Shown: positions 8,450-18,215, counted from the first letter of the stretch. The stretch: DNA of 55,532 bases from Bacteroidota bacterium (GCA_017857395.1 JAFMDF010000024.1:1-55532), one strand, 5' to 3'. Notes: generated by a model from the sequence alone, not told the origin. Numbers and translations: made by a program.

Positions 8450-11149
8450 CTACACTTTCCGAACATCTACTGCGACCACCTTATACTCAGGACAATCTGC
8501 CTCTGAATCTAATACATCGCTGGTAATTTTATTAATCAAAATTTCGGGAAAATGGAAAGTGGTACTAAGCACCCCTGTTTTAACCATATCTGAAATCTCA
8601 ACTCGAATTTGGGTACATCCTCTGGCAGAACATATTTCTACCATTTCCCCATCTTTAATTTGCCGTTTGTCCGCATCTTCGGCATTCATCAACAAAACAT
8701 CTTCGCCAGCAATTAAGGTATCTCTAGTTCGCCGAGTCATACTGCCACTATTATAATGCACCAAAGAACGATTAGTAGTTAAAATCAGTGGAAATAAGTC
8801 CCTATTATCCATGATTTCTGGGCTTTCCTGGAAGTCGATATAATGGATTTTTCCTTTGCCTCTTTTAAAACTGGTTTGGTGTAAAATTTGGGTATCTGTA
8901 CCATCTGTTTGTACGGGCCATTGTTTGCCATTTTTGCCTAAATTTTCCCAAGTGGCGCCTGCGAAAAATGGGACTACTTGGGCAATTTCTGCCAAAACCC
9001 AATCGGGATGATAATCTGGTTGTTCATAGCCCATTCGGTTCATTATGTCTACCACAATTTGACCGTCGGGCTTTGTTCCTGCTAGAGGTGGCACCACTTG
9101 ATTGACTTTTTGAATCCGTCTTTCGCCATTGGTAAAAGTGCCATTTTTTTCAAAAAAAGAAGACCCCGGCAAGACCACATCGGCATATTCCGCCGTGGCA
9201 GAAAGGAATAATTCCTGCACCACTAATAAATCTAATTGTTCTAAGGCTTTTCGGATTTTTTGAGAATTCGGTTCGGTTTGTACGACATCTTCCCCCATTA
9301 TCCATAGGGCTTTTAGATCGCCTGCTAAAGCCGCTTCAAACATTCTTGGAATGGTTAAACCTTTTCCACTTGGCATAGCTACCCCATAAAATCCTTCGTA
9401 ATATTCCCGATTTTCCAAAACGTTCATATCAAAATAACCTGCCCCTTGGTTGGGTTGAACGCCCATGTCTGCTGCGCCTTGCACATTGTTTTGTCCACGT
9501 AAAGGATTCATGCCAGCACCAGGTTTTCCAATGTTTCCTGTGACCATTGCTAAATCGGCTACCAACATCACCGCAAAAGTGCCTTGCAAATGTTCGGTTA
9601 CCCCCAAACCGTGGAAACTCATCGCTACTTTGGCTGAACCGTAAGCGATGGTTGCTTTTTTGACCAATTCCCTATCTACTCCCGACAAGGCTTCCATCGC
9701 AGGGACATTAATTTTTAAAATTTGTTGTTTAAAATCGGCAAAACCTTCACATCGGTTTTTTATAAAATTTTCATCCACCAAACCTTCTGTAATCAGGTAG
9801 TACAGCATCATATTTAAGACCGCTACATTTGTGCCTGGTCTCAATGCCAGATGATAAGTGGCATACTTCGCCAAGTCTGTTTTTCGAGGGTCAATAACTA
9901 TCAAAGGTGTGCCTTGAATGGCAGCTTGCTTGATTTTTGCGCCCGTTACAGGATGGGCACTAGTTGGATTTGCACCAACGATCAATATACAATCGGTCAC
10001 TTGAATATCTTTGATAGAATTCGTGGCTGCACCGGTGCCAAAAGCTCGTTGCATGCCCGTTGCAGTTGGTGCGTGGCAAATCCTTGCACAACCATCAATA
10101 TTATTGGTGCCGACTACCGCTCGAATGAATTTTTGCATCAAATAATTTTCTTCATTCGTACAGCGGGCAGAGGAAATTCCTGCAATAGCATCAGCTCCGT
10201 TTTGCGCTTTGATAGTCGTTAATTTTTCAGCAATATAATCGTAAGCTTCGGCCCAAGTAGCCTTAGTCAATTTGCCACTTTTTCGAATTAAAGGAGATTG
10301 TAAACGGTCAGGATGTTTATAAAATTGGAAGGCATATCGCCCTTTTAAACAAGCATGTCCTTGATTGGCTACGGCATCATAAGGGGCGGTAATGCTGTGG
10401 ATTTTATCGCCTTTTATGGCTACATCTAGGTTGCAACCAACGCCACAATAGGTGCAAATGGTACGAACTGTTTTTTCCGCTTGCGCCGATTTAGAATGAA
10501 AAATATCGGAAATCGCCGAGGTCGGACAAGCTTGCACACAAGCACCACAGGCCACACAAGGCGAATCGGCAAAAGTGGTGTCCATCCCCTTGATAATTCG
10601 GGTATCAAAACCTCTACCATGCATACTTAATACAAATTCTCCTTGTACTTCATCACAGGCTCGTACACATAAATTGCAATTGATGCACTTGGATAAATCG
10701 GTGGTTAAAAAGGCATGTGACCCGTCTTTTTCTTGTTCTAAATGGGTTTTACCTTTTGGATAACGAACCCCTGTAATACCGACCTGTCCAGCCACTGTTT
10801 GTAGCTGGCAATTGCCGTTCACCTCGCAGGTCAAACAGTCCAATGGATGGTCAGTTATTACCAATTCAATAATATTTTTTCGGAGTCGATTTACCTTTTC
10901 AGAATAGGGCAAAATAGTATCTCCTGCTTGAACGAGAGTATGGCAAGATGCAACTATTTTTGACGAACCATTTCCTTCTTTTGCTACTTCTACGCTGCAT
11001 ACTCGGCACGACCCTCCTGCGGAAAGATTGGGGGCGTCACAAAGAGTTGGGACAGCATTTTCTCCCTGATGCCTGCGCAGGAATTGCAGGATGGTTTCTC
11101 CTTTTTGAATGGGAAATGCACGGTTATTGATGTAGGCTTTATTTTTCAT
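8450..11149 (-). CDS. fdhA: NAD-linked formate dehydrogenase, molybdopterin catalytic subunit
   Basis: Oxidises formate to CO2 at a molybdenum/tungsten bis-pterin site and passes electrons to the partner flavoprotein encoded just upstream. The 899 residues show in order: a [2Fe-2S] ferredoxin fold (CDAPNLSAGGSCRVC), a His-Cys [4Fe-4S] site (HPLDCLTCEVNGNC), two ferredoxin-type [4Fe-4S] motifs (CINCNLCVRAC, CVACGACVQAC), the Fe4S4 site of molybdopterin oxidoreductases (CTYCGVGC) and the long catalytic part. The active-site segment RICHAPT has cysteine where some family members have selenocysteine. ATG at 11149 lies 30 bp after the stop of the fdhB-like gene, so the two are cotranscribed. No signal peptide is seen, so it is a cytoplasmic enzyme. 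No fdhD or cofactor genes are in the window. Confidence 0.9.
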   Translation of the reverse strand: MKNKAYINNRAFPIQKGETILQFLRRHQGENAVPTLCDAPNLSAGGSCRVCSVEVAKEGNGSSKIVASCHTLVQAGDTILPYSEKVNRLRKNIIELVITDHPLDCLTCEVNGNCQLQTVAGQVGITGVRYPKGKTHLEQEKDGSHAFLTTDLSKCINCNLCVRACDEVQGEFVLSMHGRGFDTRIIKGMDTTFADSPCVACGACVQACPTSAISDIFHSKSAQAEKTVRTICTYCGVGCNLDVAIKGDKIHSITAPYDAVANQGHACLKGRYAFQFYKHPDRLQSPLIRKSGKLTKATWAEAYDYIAEKLTTIKAQNGADAIAGISSARCTNEENYLMQKFIRAVVGTNNIDGCARICHAPTATGMQRAFGTGAATNSIKDIQVTDCILIVGANPTSAHPVTGAKIKQAAIQGTPLIVIDPRKTDLAKYATYHLALRPGTNVAVLNMMLYYLITEGLVDENFIKNRCEGFADFKQQILKINVPAMEALSGVDRELVKKATIAYGSAKVAMSFHGLGVTEHLQGTFAVMLVADLAMVTGNIGKPGAGMNPLRGQNNVQGAADMGVQPNQGAGYFDMNVLENREYYEGFYGVAMPSGKGLTIPRMFEAALAGDLKALWIMGEDVVQTEPNSQKIRKALEQLDLLVVQELFLSATAEYADVVLPGSSFFEKNGTFTNGERRIQKVNQVVPPLAGTKPDGQIVVDIMNRMGYEQPDYHPDWVLAEIAQVVPFFAGATWENLGKNGKQWPVQTDGTDTQILHQTSFKRGKGKIHYIDFQESPEIMDNRDLFPLILTTNRSLVHYNSGSMTRRTRDTLIAGEDVLLMNAEDADKRQIKDGEMVEICSARGCTQIRVEISDMVKTGVLSTTFHFPEILINKITSDVLDSEADCPEYKVVAVDVRKV

Positions 11150-11179
11150 TTTTTATAAAATTTTCAGTAGAGGTTACTA

Positions 11180-12808
11180 TCAATGTTGCTTAAAATAAGT
11201 AGTTAGTTCTTCCGAAAAATAGTCTAGAATATTCCGAACGGGTATCGGTAAAGCCCCACCTAAACCACAAAGCGACCCTTCTTCCAAAGTCATCAATAAA
11301 TCGTCTAATAAAATTCGATTTATTTTATATTTTTTGGCTTGTGCTTGCTGCATCATTTCTTTGCCTCGCTGCGAACCTAAGCGACAAGGGAAACATTTTC
11401 CACAAGATTCATTTGCGGTAAATTCAAATAAATGTTCCAGGTATTTTATCATCGGAAATTGTTCTGGAATAGATAGGATACTGGCATGCCCTAAATGAAA
11501 TCCTGATTGATAAAAAGATTCAAAATCTAAAGTCAAATCTTGCCATTTAGATTCGGGAACAACCCCTCCTAATGGACCACCAATATGCAAAGCTTTCACG
11601 GGATGTTTAAAACCCTGCCCGAGTTGCTGGATAATATCAGAAAGGGGCATTCCAAATTCCACTTCATATACACCAGGTCGATTAAAAAAACTGTCAAGGC
11701 AAATTAACTTAGTACCTGTGGATTTTTTAGTGCCTAAAGTTTGATACAAAGTAGCGCCTTTTTCTAAAATGAAGTGCAAATTAGCTAGGGTTTCTACATT
11801 ATTAACCAACGTTGGGTAGCCAAATAAGCCTTCTTCCGTCGGGTAAGGTGGACGGATGCGTACTTCGGGTCTTTGTCCCTCGATGGAAGCTAATAAAGCA
11901 GTTTCTTCGCCACAGATATATGCACCAGCCCCTTTGATAATTTTAAAAGAAAAATCAAAAGGATGCAATTCACTCCATGCTTCAAATTCAAAAATAGCTT
12001 GCTGAATTTTGTCTACCGATTCGGGGTATTCTGCTCGGATGTATAAGATGCCCGTATCTGCCCCAACTAAGTAACCACAAACCAACATACCGAACAAAAC
12101 AGCATGAGGTTGGTGTTCTAATAAATAGCGGTCGGTATAAGAACCAGGGTCACCTTCATCGGCATTGCAGACGATATATTTTTGATGACCTAGTGCTTTT
12201 TTGCAGGCTTCTATTTTTAAACCAATGGGGAATCCTGCCCCTCCTCTACCTCTTAGATTGGCGTTAATAATTTCCGTTAAAATGGTTGCTTTGGGTTTGG
12301 TGTATAGTTCTGTAAATAAGTCATAATATTGAGCTACCCCTGAGAAGGGTTGAATTAAAACGGCTTCCTTGCTAACAGATTCGACGTAATATTCATCCTT
12401 GGTATCCAATGATTTATGCGCTAAAACAGTTTGTAAATCCTGCCCGTTTATACCAGAATAATTTTTACCATCTAATTGAAAAGCGGCATTTTCGTGACAT
12501 CGCCCTAAACAACAGATTTCGCCAATTTCTTCTGGTTTAAATTGTGTCCCTAAATCTACTTTTACCTGTTCTTGTGTGCCTGCCAATAGACAAGCTGTTC
12601 CATTACAAACGTGGACTTTTTTGGCGTCATTTTCCTTTTTTAAAAAATCGTAAAAAGAAGCCGTTCCCATTAAATTGGCTTCGCCAATCAAATATTCCTT
12701 GGCTAAAACTTTGAGCGTTTCAGGGCTGAGGTCACTTGCCGATAATTTTTCAAAAAGGTTATCTTTAATGCCTTTTCTACCAGAGAGTAAGCTTAAATTT
12801 TTTGACAT
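11180..12808 (-). CDS. fdhB: NADH-binding flavoprotein of formate dehydrogenase (fused NuoE-NuoF type)
   Basis: The diaphorase partner of the formate dehydrogenase, transferring electrons from FdhA to NAD+ through FMN and Fe-S centres. The N-terminal 150 residues are NuoE-like: GTASFYDFL followed by the thioredoxin-like [2Fe-2S] ligands CNGTAC and CCLGRC. The rest is NuoF-like: NADH/FMN segments GRGGAGFPIGLK and ADEGDPGSYTDRYLLE, then GAGAYICGEETALL, and a C-terminal [4Fe-4S] site ESCGKCFPCRLGS. The order matches FdsB/HoxF-type subunits of soluble formate dehydrogenases and hydrogenases. It sits between focA and fdhA on the same strand, with about 94 bp after focA. A hydrogenase or complex I role is less likely because the neighbour is a formate dehydrogenase. 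No separate NuoE-like subunit is nearby, consistent with the fusion. Confidence 0.87.
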   Translation of the reverse strand: MSKNLSLLSGRKGIKDNLFEKLSASDLSPETLKVLAKEYLIGEANLMGTASFYDFLKKENDAKKVHVCNGTACLLAGTQEQVKVDLGTQFKPEEIGEICCLGRCHENAAFQLDGKNYSGINGQDLQTVLAHKSLDTKDEYYVESVSKEAVLIQPFSGVAQYYDLFTELYTKPKATILTEIINANLRGRGGAGFPIGLKIEACKKALGHQKYIVCNADEGDPGSYTDRYLLEHQPHAVLFGMLVCGYLVGADTGILYIRAEYPESVDKIQQAIFEFEAWSELHPFDFSFKIIKGAGAYICGEETALLASIEGQRPEVRIRPPYPTEEGLFGYPTLVNNVETLANLHFILEKGATLYQTLGTKKSTGTKLICLDSFFNRPGVYEVEFGMPLSDIIQQLGQGFKHPVKALHIGGPLGGVVPESKWQDLTLDFESFYQSGFHLGHASILSIPEQFPMIKYLEHLFEFTANESCGKCFPCRLGSQRGKEMMQQAQAKKYKINRILLDDLLMTLEEGSLCGLGGALPIPVRNILDYFSEELTTYFKQH

Positions 12809-12902
12809 GATTTTATATTAATTAGGACACAATTTAGAAAGTTGTGCAAACTTCAAATATTGGATGTGCAGGATATATAATGAATAATCAATCAACTAAT
12901 AA

Positions 12903-13772
12903 TTAAAGAGTTCTTCGATAAATGAACCAATAAACGATGCCTACTAAAAAGCCACCACCGATGATATTACCAATGGTAACGGGCAATAGATTTTTGACAA
13001 AAAAATTGCTCCAAGTTAGGTTAGCAAAATCAGCGGCAGAACTACCAATCAACTCCCAAAATTCGGGTGCAGCAAAACTTTTTACCACCAATCCAGCAGG
13101 TATAAAATACATATTGGCGATGCTATGCTCAAAACCTGCGGCTACAAAAGCAGTAATTGGAAATAGGATAGCCAATATTTTATCGGTGGTCGTTCTTGCA
13201 CTAAAACACAACCAAACTGCTAAACAAACTAAGGCATTACAAAGGATACCTAAAAACATCGCTTGCACAAAATCTAGTTGGCATTTGGCTTGGGCAATTT
13301 CCAACATATGCAAACCTATTTTTCCTTGATTGAAGAAATATTGTTTGGAAAAAAACAGGAGTACAACTGTTGTTAAAGCACCTATGAAATTGCCTAAATA
13401 AACAATACCCCAGTTTTTTAATAATTGACGGGTTTTGATTTTTCCACCTGCCCACGCCATGACGATTAAGGCATTGCCCGTAAATAATTCTGCACCTGCT
13501 ACGATGACTAAAATCAAGCCTAAACAAAATACTAAACCGCCAAGCAGTTTGATAATTCCATAAGGCAGAACTGCTTTGAGTCCAGCAGTAACGGTGGTGT
13601 AAAAAATAGAACCTAGGGCAATAAATGCACCCGCCAAGATGGCTAAGGCAAGCATATTCCACCCATTTAGCTGAACCTTTTTAACGCCTACCGTTTCGGC
13701 TTTTTTTGCCATTTTAGGAGGTAATACAGCATCTAATTCTATTAAAATAGGATTGTTTTTTTCATTTGTCAT
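12903..13772 (-). CDS. focA: Formate/nitrite transporter family channel
   Basis: Inner-membrane pentameric channel for formate or nitrite (FNT family). The protein has about six hydrophobic segments and typical FNT features such as FTGNALIVMAWAGGKIKTRQLLKNWGIVYLGN written in parts (FTGNALI, NWGIVYLGNF) and GFEHSIANMYFIPAGL near the fifth helix. An in-frame TTG lies at 13781, but ATG at 13772 (MTNEKNN) is the better start. It is the first gene of the minus-strand focA-fdhB-fdhA group, so formate is the likely cargo here. Two CRP/FNR-type boxes lie 84-118 bp upstream (13856-13890), in a region shared with the divergent glycogen phosphorylase gene. Confidence 0.88.
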   Translation of the reverse strand: MTNEKNNPILIELDAVLPPKMAKKAETVGVKKVQLNGWNMLALAILAGAFIALGSIFYTTVTAGLKAVLPYGIIKLLGGLVFCLGLILVIVAGAELFTGNALIVMAWAGGKIKTRQLLKNWGIVYLGNFIGALTTVVLLFFSKQYFFNQGKIGLHMLEIAQAKCQLDFVQAMFLGILCNALVCLAVWLCFSARTTTDKILAILFPITAFVAAGFEHSIANMYFIPAGLVVKSFAAPEFWELIGSSAADFANLTWSNFFVKNLLPVTIGNIIGGGFLVGIVYWFIYRRTL

Positions 13773-13855
13773 AATAGGCAACTTGTTTAAAATTGCATTT
13801 TAGAAAACTTAGTGTTAATGGATGCAAAATTGTCGATTATCAATACCTATTGAAC

Positions 13856-13890
13856 TGATTTTTATCACCCTCCCGACATGACTTTTAGCA
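13856..13890. promoter_or_regulatory. Twin CRP/FNR-type boxes upstream of focA-fdhBA
   Basis: Box 1 TGATTTTTATCA (13856-13867) is perfect; box 2 TGACTTTTAGCA (13879-13890) has one changed base. The starts are 23 bp apart. They lie nearest to focA (ATG at 13772) and are probably bound by a CRP/FNR-family protein. Confidence 0.7.
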
Positions 13891-13977
13891 CCCGTGCAAC
13901 CTATCTACGGAGGTAAGACTGATGATAATTTCATTTCTCATGGAAAAGAAATATTTTTGAGCAACAGAAAATAGTAA

Positions 13978-14011
13978 TGATATAAATCATCAGCGTCATT
14001 GATGAAACTCA
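13978..14011. promoter_or_regulatory. Twin CRP/FNR-type boxes upstream of glgP
   Basis: TGATATAAATCA (13978-13989) and TGATGAAACTCA (14000-14011), starts 22 bp apart, end 77 bp before the ATG of the alpha-glucan phosphorylase gene at 14088. The second box keeps both TGA/TCA half-sites but has an atypical centre. Confidence 0.65.
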
Positions 14012-14087
14012 CTAATTTCTCCAGTCAGTCAATAGATATTTGAGCAGTAAATGCTGATTAATTTTATAAAAAAGAGCCTAAATCATT

Positions 14088-16631
14088 ATGAATAAACAAA
14101 TAGTTAACAATAATCTGATTTACGGTTTTTTACCTTTTGATATCGAAGGAGTGGATAAATTGGCTGGACTTGCCCTTGATATGCGGTGGTCCTGGAGTCA
14201 TACCACCGATGAATTATGGGAAATACTGGATGCTGAATTATGGGAATTGACGCATAATCCATGGATGGTTTTGCAGACGGTTTCAAGAGATAAGTTAGTA
14301 CAGCAATTGGCAAACCCAATATTTATTCAGAAATTAAACAAACTGGTCAACTTACAAGAACAGGCACTATCAAAAGCCGCTTGGTTTCAACAACGTTATC
14401 CAAACGCCCCACTTAGCTGTGTGGCTTATTTCAGTATGGAGTTTATGCTAAGCGAAGCCTTGCCAATTTATGCTGGTGGATTGGGAAATGTGGCAGGCGA
14501 CCAATTAAAATCTGCTAGCGACTTGGGAGTACCCGTTGTTGCGGTGGGCTTGCTTTACCAACAGGGTTATTTTCGGCAAGAAATTGATAAGTACGGTACG
14601 CAGCAAGTGTTATTTTCCTATAATGACCCTGGGCAGTTACCAATTACGCCCTTGCGTTTACCAAATGGTGAATGGTTAAGAGTGAAAGTAATGGTGTCTG
14701 GCTATCCTGTTTGGCTGCGCACTTGGCAGGTTCAGGTGGGCAGGGTAAAGTTGTATCTGCTGGATAGCAACGATGCAGCTAATTTGCCTGAGCATCATGG
14801 AATCACTAATGAATTGTATGGCGGCGGTTCAGAGCTTCGTATCAAACAAGAATTGGTATTGGGAATAGGTGGATGGAGATTACTCCGTGCTTTGGGCATT
14901 ACACCAGAAGTTTGTCACTTGAATGAAGGTCATGCCGCATTTTTGGTATTAGAACGAGCCAACGATTTTAGAAAAGAAACAGGCGTTTCTTTTGAGGTTG
15001 CATTAGCCGTCACTCGGGCAGGTAATTTATTTACGACTCATACCGCTGTGGCCGCTGGATTTGACCACTTCTCCCCTTCTTTAATGGAACAATTTTTTGG
15101 GGAATATGCGACAACTGAACTTGGCATTGAGTTCGAAGAATTGATGGCACTTGGTCGCCATCAATCAAACAATTACTCCGCATATTTTAATATGGCTTAC
15201 CTAGCTATACATGGTAGCGGTGCAGTCAATGGGGTAAGTCGATTACATGGAGAAGTTAGCCGCCAACTTTTTGCAGGCCTTTATCCTCGCTATCCGATAA
15301 TTGAAGTGCCTATTGGTTTTGTCACTAATGGAGTCCACATGCCCAGTTGGGATTCTAAATTGGCAGATGAAATCTGGACAACATCCTGTGGAAAAGACCG
15401 ATGGAGAGGCGAATTAAAAACGCATGAACAGGATATTTGTGAGTTGTCAGATAAAACAATCTGGAAACTTCGCAGCACTTCCCGAAATAATCTTATCCAC
15501 TATATTCGCAAAAGGTTGGAAAGACAATTAACGATTTCGGGTGAACCAAAGCAGTTGATTCAAACAGCAAAACAGGTATTTAATCCGAATACTTTAACTT
15601 TGGGATTTGCCCGTCGTTTTGTTCCCTATAAAAGACCGAATTTGTTATTACATGACCCGCAAAGATTAATCCGCTTACTAACAAATTCCGAACAACCTGT
15701 GCAATTAGTGATTGCTGGAAAAGCACCTCCTTATGATGCATCAGGAGTGTCCTTAATTCGGCAATGGATACAATTTATACAGCAGCATAACTTATACCAT
15801 CATGTTGTTTTTTTAAGTGATTATGATATGTCGCTGGCTGAAAATCTCGTGCAAGGAGTTGATGTATGGTTGAATACACCAAGACGCCCTTGGGAAGCCT
15901 CTGGAACAAGTGGTATGAAAGTATTGGTCAATGGTGGCATCAATTTGTCGGAATTAGATGGCTGGTGGGCAGAAGCATATAGTCCAGAAGTGGGTTGGGC
16001 ATTAGGAGATATGCAGGAACATGGAAATGATGCTGCTTGGGATGCTACAGAAGCAACGGCTTTATATGATATATTAGAACAAGAGGTCATTCCTGAATTT
16101 TATACGCGCAATAAAAGTGGATTACCCGAACAATGGATAGAACGAATACGGAAGAGTATGGCTACGTTGACACCCCGTTTTTCTACTAATAGAACGGTGC
16201 GAGAATACACAGAAACCTATTATTTGCCTGCGGCTACCAATTATCTAAAACGGGCTGCCGAAAAAGGATTGTTGGGAACAAGAATAGTAAAAGCTCATCA
16301 AGACCTTAAAAGTAAATGGGGCAAAATAACTTTCGGAGCTGTTCAGGTCAAAATTATGGAAAACGGCTATTTATTTCAGGTGCCTATTTGGCTCAATGGC
16401 ATTGACCCAAATAGGGTGCTTATCGAATTATATGCAGATGGTACTAATGGAGGAATACCTGAAAGAATACACCTAAATCCAGATGCCAATTCTCAAAAGG
16501 GCAAAAAAACCTTATTTCACGCGGAAGTCCTCACAACTAGACCTGCGGATGACTATACGGCTCGAATTATCCCTCATTATGAAGATATAGCTGTGCCATT
16601 GGAAGATGATTTAATTCTTTGGCAGCGTTGA
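14088..16631 (+). CDS. glgP: Alpha-glucan (glycogen) phosphorylase
   Basis: Releases glucose-1-phosphate from glycogen or other alpha-1,4-glucans with phosphate, using pyridoxal phosphate. The protein of 847 residues begins with the DUF3417-type N-terminus of the bacterial/archaeal glucan phosphorylase group (DKLAGLALDMRWSWS...ELW). It continues with CVAYFSMEFMLSEALPIYAGGLGNVAGDQ and CHLNEGHAAFLVLER in the N-terminal half, and ends with the catalytic region TPRRPWEASGTSGMK and NLSELDGWWAEAY. Phosphorylase fits the N-terminus better than glycogen synthase. Cytoplasmic. It is monocistronic and preceded by twin CRP/FNR-type boxes; with the CBM48 protein at 45462 it suggests glycogen is a reserve fuel in this regulon. 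Confidence 0.9.
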   Translation: MNKQIVNNNLIYGFLPFDIEGVDKLAGLALDMRWSWSHTTDELWEILDAELWELTHNPWMVLQTVSRDKLVQQLANPIFIQKLNKLVNLQEQALSKAAWFQQRYPNAPLSCVAYFSMEFMLSEALPIYAGGLGNVAGDQLKSASDLGVPVVAVGLLYQQGYFRQEIDKYGTQQVLFSYNDPGQLPITPLRLPNGEWLRVKVMVSGYPVWLRTWQVQVGRVKLYLLDSNDAANLPEHHGITNELYGGGSELRIKQELVLGIGGWRLLRALGITPEVCHLNEGHAAFLVLERANDFRKETGVSFEVALAVTRAGNLFTTHTAVAAGFDHFSPSLMEQFFGEYATTELGIEFEELMALGRHQSNNYSAYFNMAYLAIHGSGAVNGVSRLHGEVSRQLFAGLYPRYPIIEVPIGFVTNGVHMPSWDSKLADEIWTTSCGKDRWRGELKTHEQDICELSDKTIWKLRSTSRNNLIHYIRKRLERQLTISGEPKQLIQTAKQVFNPNTLTLGFARRFVPYKRPNLLLHDPQRLIRLLTNSEQPVQLVIAGKAPPYDASGVSLIRQWIQFIQQHNLYHHVVFLSDYDMSLAENLVQGVDVWLNTPRRPWEASGTSGMKVLVNGGINLSELDGWWAEAYSPEVGWALGDMQEHGNDAAWDATEATALYDILEQEVIPEFYTRNKSGLPEQWIERIRKSMATLTPRFSTNRTVREYTETYYLPAATNYLKRAAEKGLLGTRIVKAHQDLKSKWGKITFGAVQVKIMENGYLFQVPIWLNGIDPNRVLIELYADGTNGGIPERIHLNPDANSQKGKKTLFHAEVLTTRPADDYTARIIPHYEDIAVPLEDDLILWQR

Positions 16632-16730
16632 TTTTAAAAATAGTTATAGAGGTCATTATGGTAGAAACAGGTGTTAATACATCCATTTTTAATTTTTTTA
16701 ATTCAATTATTCTGCAAATGCTTATCTCTG

Positions 16731-17618
16731 CTAACGTACAATTAACACTGGAATTTCTTCTTCTAAAGTAACCATTTTTTCTGCGATACTGCCCATATCA
16801 AAGTCGGCTGAATTGGTATCTCCTTTTACGCCCATGATAATCAGGTCTGCCTCATTTTGATGAGCGACATTTCGGATGTATTTAGAAGTACAGGAAGCAT
16901 CTTTTAAATAAATTTCAAAGCGGAAATCGGGAGCATGCAATTGATGTTTTTGCATAAATGCCTCATACCCCTCCTGCGCATGGTCTTTTAAAATTTTCGT
17001 TAAGTCCTCCCTATCTTTTTCAATGGAAAAGGCAGCAGATGGAAAATCTATCAAGTGAAGGAGAATAATTTCTATAGTCTCTTTTTTCTCTTTAAAATGT
17101 AACCCAAATTGTAAAGCTCGGTAGGCATTATCTGAAAAATCTATCGGCACCAGAATTTGTTCAATATCGATATTTGCTTTTGAGGTAATAAACCAAACCG
17201 AAGCATTAATCTTCCTTGCAATTCTTCGAGCAACGACACCACTCCCCTTTTCCAATTCTTTTTTACCAACTATCATTAAATCGATACCGTATTTTTCGAT
17301 ACTTTCTTTTAAAATATATTGTGGGTCTCCATGCTCAACATTTAATGAAATTTTTAACTCCTTTTTATAATCAAAAAAAGGTTGAATTTCCTTTGCCAAC
17401 AACTGACAGGCTTCCTGCTTACTAAATTGTAGTTCATCCGCAGAAAAATCTAATGATAAAGAACTTTTAGATTTGAATTCGGGAAGAATATATAAAAAAT
17501 GAATGCTTGCAAAATCAAAAACATTCATTAATGACCAAGTGTGTTTCAATAGATGATTATCCTGTTCCGTACAGTCCAAGGCAACTAAAACTTTAGAAAA
17601 ACTAATGGTTTGGGTCAT
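16731..17618 (-). CDS. Tandem universal stress protein (two UspA domains)
   Basis: A cytoplasmic stress-response protein made of two consecutive UspA folds (about residues 6-145 and 150-294). The first starts FSKVLVALDCTEQDNHLL and ends DLMIVGKKELEKGSG; the second starts IEQILVPIDFSDNAYRAL and ends DLIIMGVKGDTNSAD...VLIVR. The glycine-rich ATP-binding motif (G-2x-G-9x-G-S/T) is only weakly kept, so nucleotide binding is uncertain. ATG at 17618 is 40 bp after the stop of the rhodanese gene, so both are driven from the boxes at 18061-18117. Universal stress proteins are frequent members of low-oxygen or stationary-phase regulons, matching the other neighbours. Confidence 0.88.
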   Translation of the reverse strand: MTQTISFSKVLVALDCTEQDNHLLKHTWSLMNVFDFASIHFLYILPEFKSKSSLSLDFSADELQFSKQEACQLLAKEIQPFFDYKKELKISLNVEHGDPQYILKESIEKYGIDLMIVGKKELEKGSGVVARRIARKINASVWFITSKANIDIEQILVPIDFSDNAYRALQFGLHFKEKKETIEIILLHLIDFPSAAFSIEKDREDLTKILKDHAQEGYEAFMQKHQLHAPDFRFEIYLKDASCTSKYIRNVAHQNEADLIIMGVKGDTNSADFDMGSIAEKMVTLEEEIPVLIVR

Positions 17619-17658
17619 TTATTTTTATTTTAATACGGTACCAGGCAAAAACGATAGC

Positions 17659-17985
17659 TTATTTGGGTTGATTAAATTCTTGCAATAGCGACATCACCCT
17701 TAATTGAGAATTAGCATCATATACCTCAATTCCATAACCTTCTAAAATATGATGTGCCAACCTACTGCGCAAGCCATAAGTACTGTAAACAATTATTGGT
17801 TTTTTCCAATTTTTGATGCGATTTATTTGCCTCGATAATTCTTCCGGGCGAATGTTATATGCTTTTGGTAGATGGAATCCAGCAAATTCGTGATTGGTAC
17901 GAACATCTAATAATAAAGCGCCATTATCCAGTAAGTTTTTTAATATAAGGTCGCTATCTTTTACCTCAATAGTTAAAGCTCTCAT
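17659..17985 (-). CDS. Single-domain rhodanese-like protein with Ser at the catalytic Cys position
   Basis: A short rhodanese-homology protein (108 residues from ATG at 17985; an in-frame TTG at 18033 would add 16). The fold markers are ALLLDVRTNHEFAGFHLPKAYNIRPEEL and the active-site loop, here IVYSTYGLRSR. Active rhodaneses have cysteine at the start of this loop (C-x-x-G-x-R-S); this one has serine, so sulfurtransferase activity is unlikely and a binding or regulatory role is more probable. It is the first gene of a minus-strand pair with the universal stress protein, divergent from the REC-CRP regulator, with three CRP/FNR-type boxes between them. A deleted copy of this gene's two ends and promoter lies at 54252-54432. 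Confidence 0.82.
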   Translation of the reverse strand: MRALTIEVKDSDLILKNLLDNGALLLDVRTNHEFAGFHLPKAYNIRPEELSRQINRIKNWKKPIIVYSTYGLRSRLAHHILEGYGIEVYDANSQLRVMSLLQEFNQPK

Positions 17986-18060
17986 AGGGAAATGTGTGAA
18001 TGTTGAAAAAATATCCTTTAAAATATAACGCAAATTAATTTAGTTTAAAGCCTGAGTCGG

Positions 18061-18117
18061 TGAGAATTATCATAGGGCAAGGGTGAAATTTATCATTAAG
18101 AGGAGTGACAAATGTCA
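18061..18117. promoter_or_regulatory. Triple CRP/FNR-type boxes between rhodanese-usp and the REC-CRP regulator
   Basis: Three perfect TGA-N6-TCA palindromes: TGAGAATTATCA (18061), TGAAATTTATCA (18084) and TGACAAATGTCA (18106), spaced 23 and 22 bp. They end 99 bp before the regulator ATG (18216) and begin 76 bp from the rhodanese ATG (17985). The position implies autoregulation and control of the divergent stress pair. Confidence 0.8.
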
Positions 18118-18215
18118 CTAACTAAAAAATGAACTTTTCGGTACTTTGTGAAGCCAATGAATAAAAGGCAAAAATTTGGACTATCTAACAAACCTATAAT
18201 TAACTAAAATGTAAA

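Noticed and set aside
8445-8756. Plus-strand frame opposite the fdhA 3' end
   Set aside because: It lies fully within the well-supported fdhA coding region and has no recognisable protein features.
8450-11149. Selenocysteine formate dehydrogenase
   Set aside because: The active-site codon is Cys (RICHAPT) and no in-frame TGA is present.
13237-13662. Minus-strand frame overlapping focA in another phase
   Set aside because: The focA frame gives a clear six-helix FNT channel; this alternative is a shadow.
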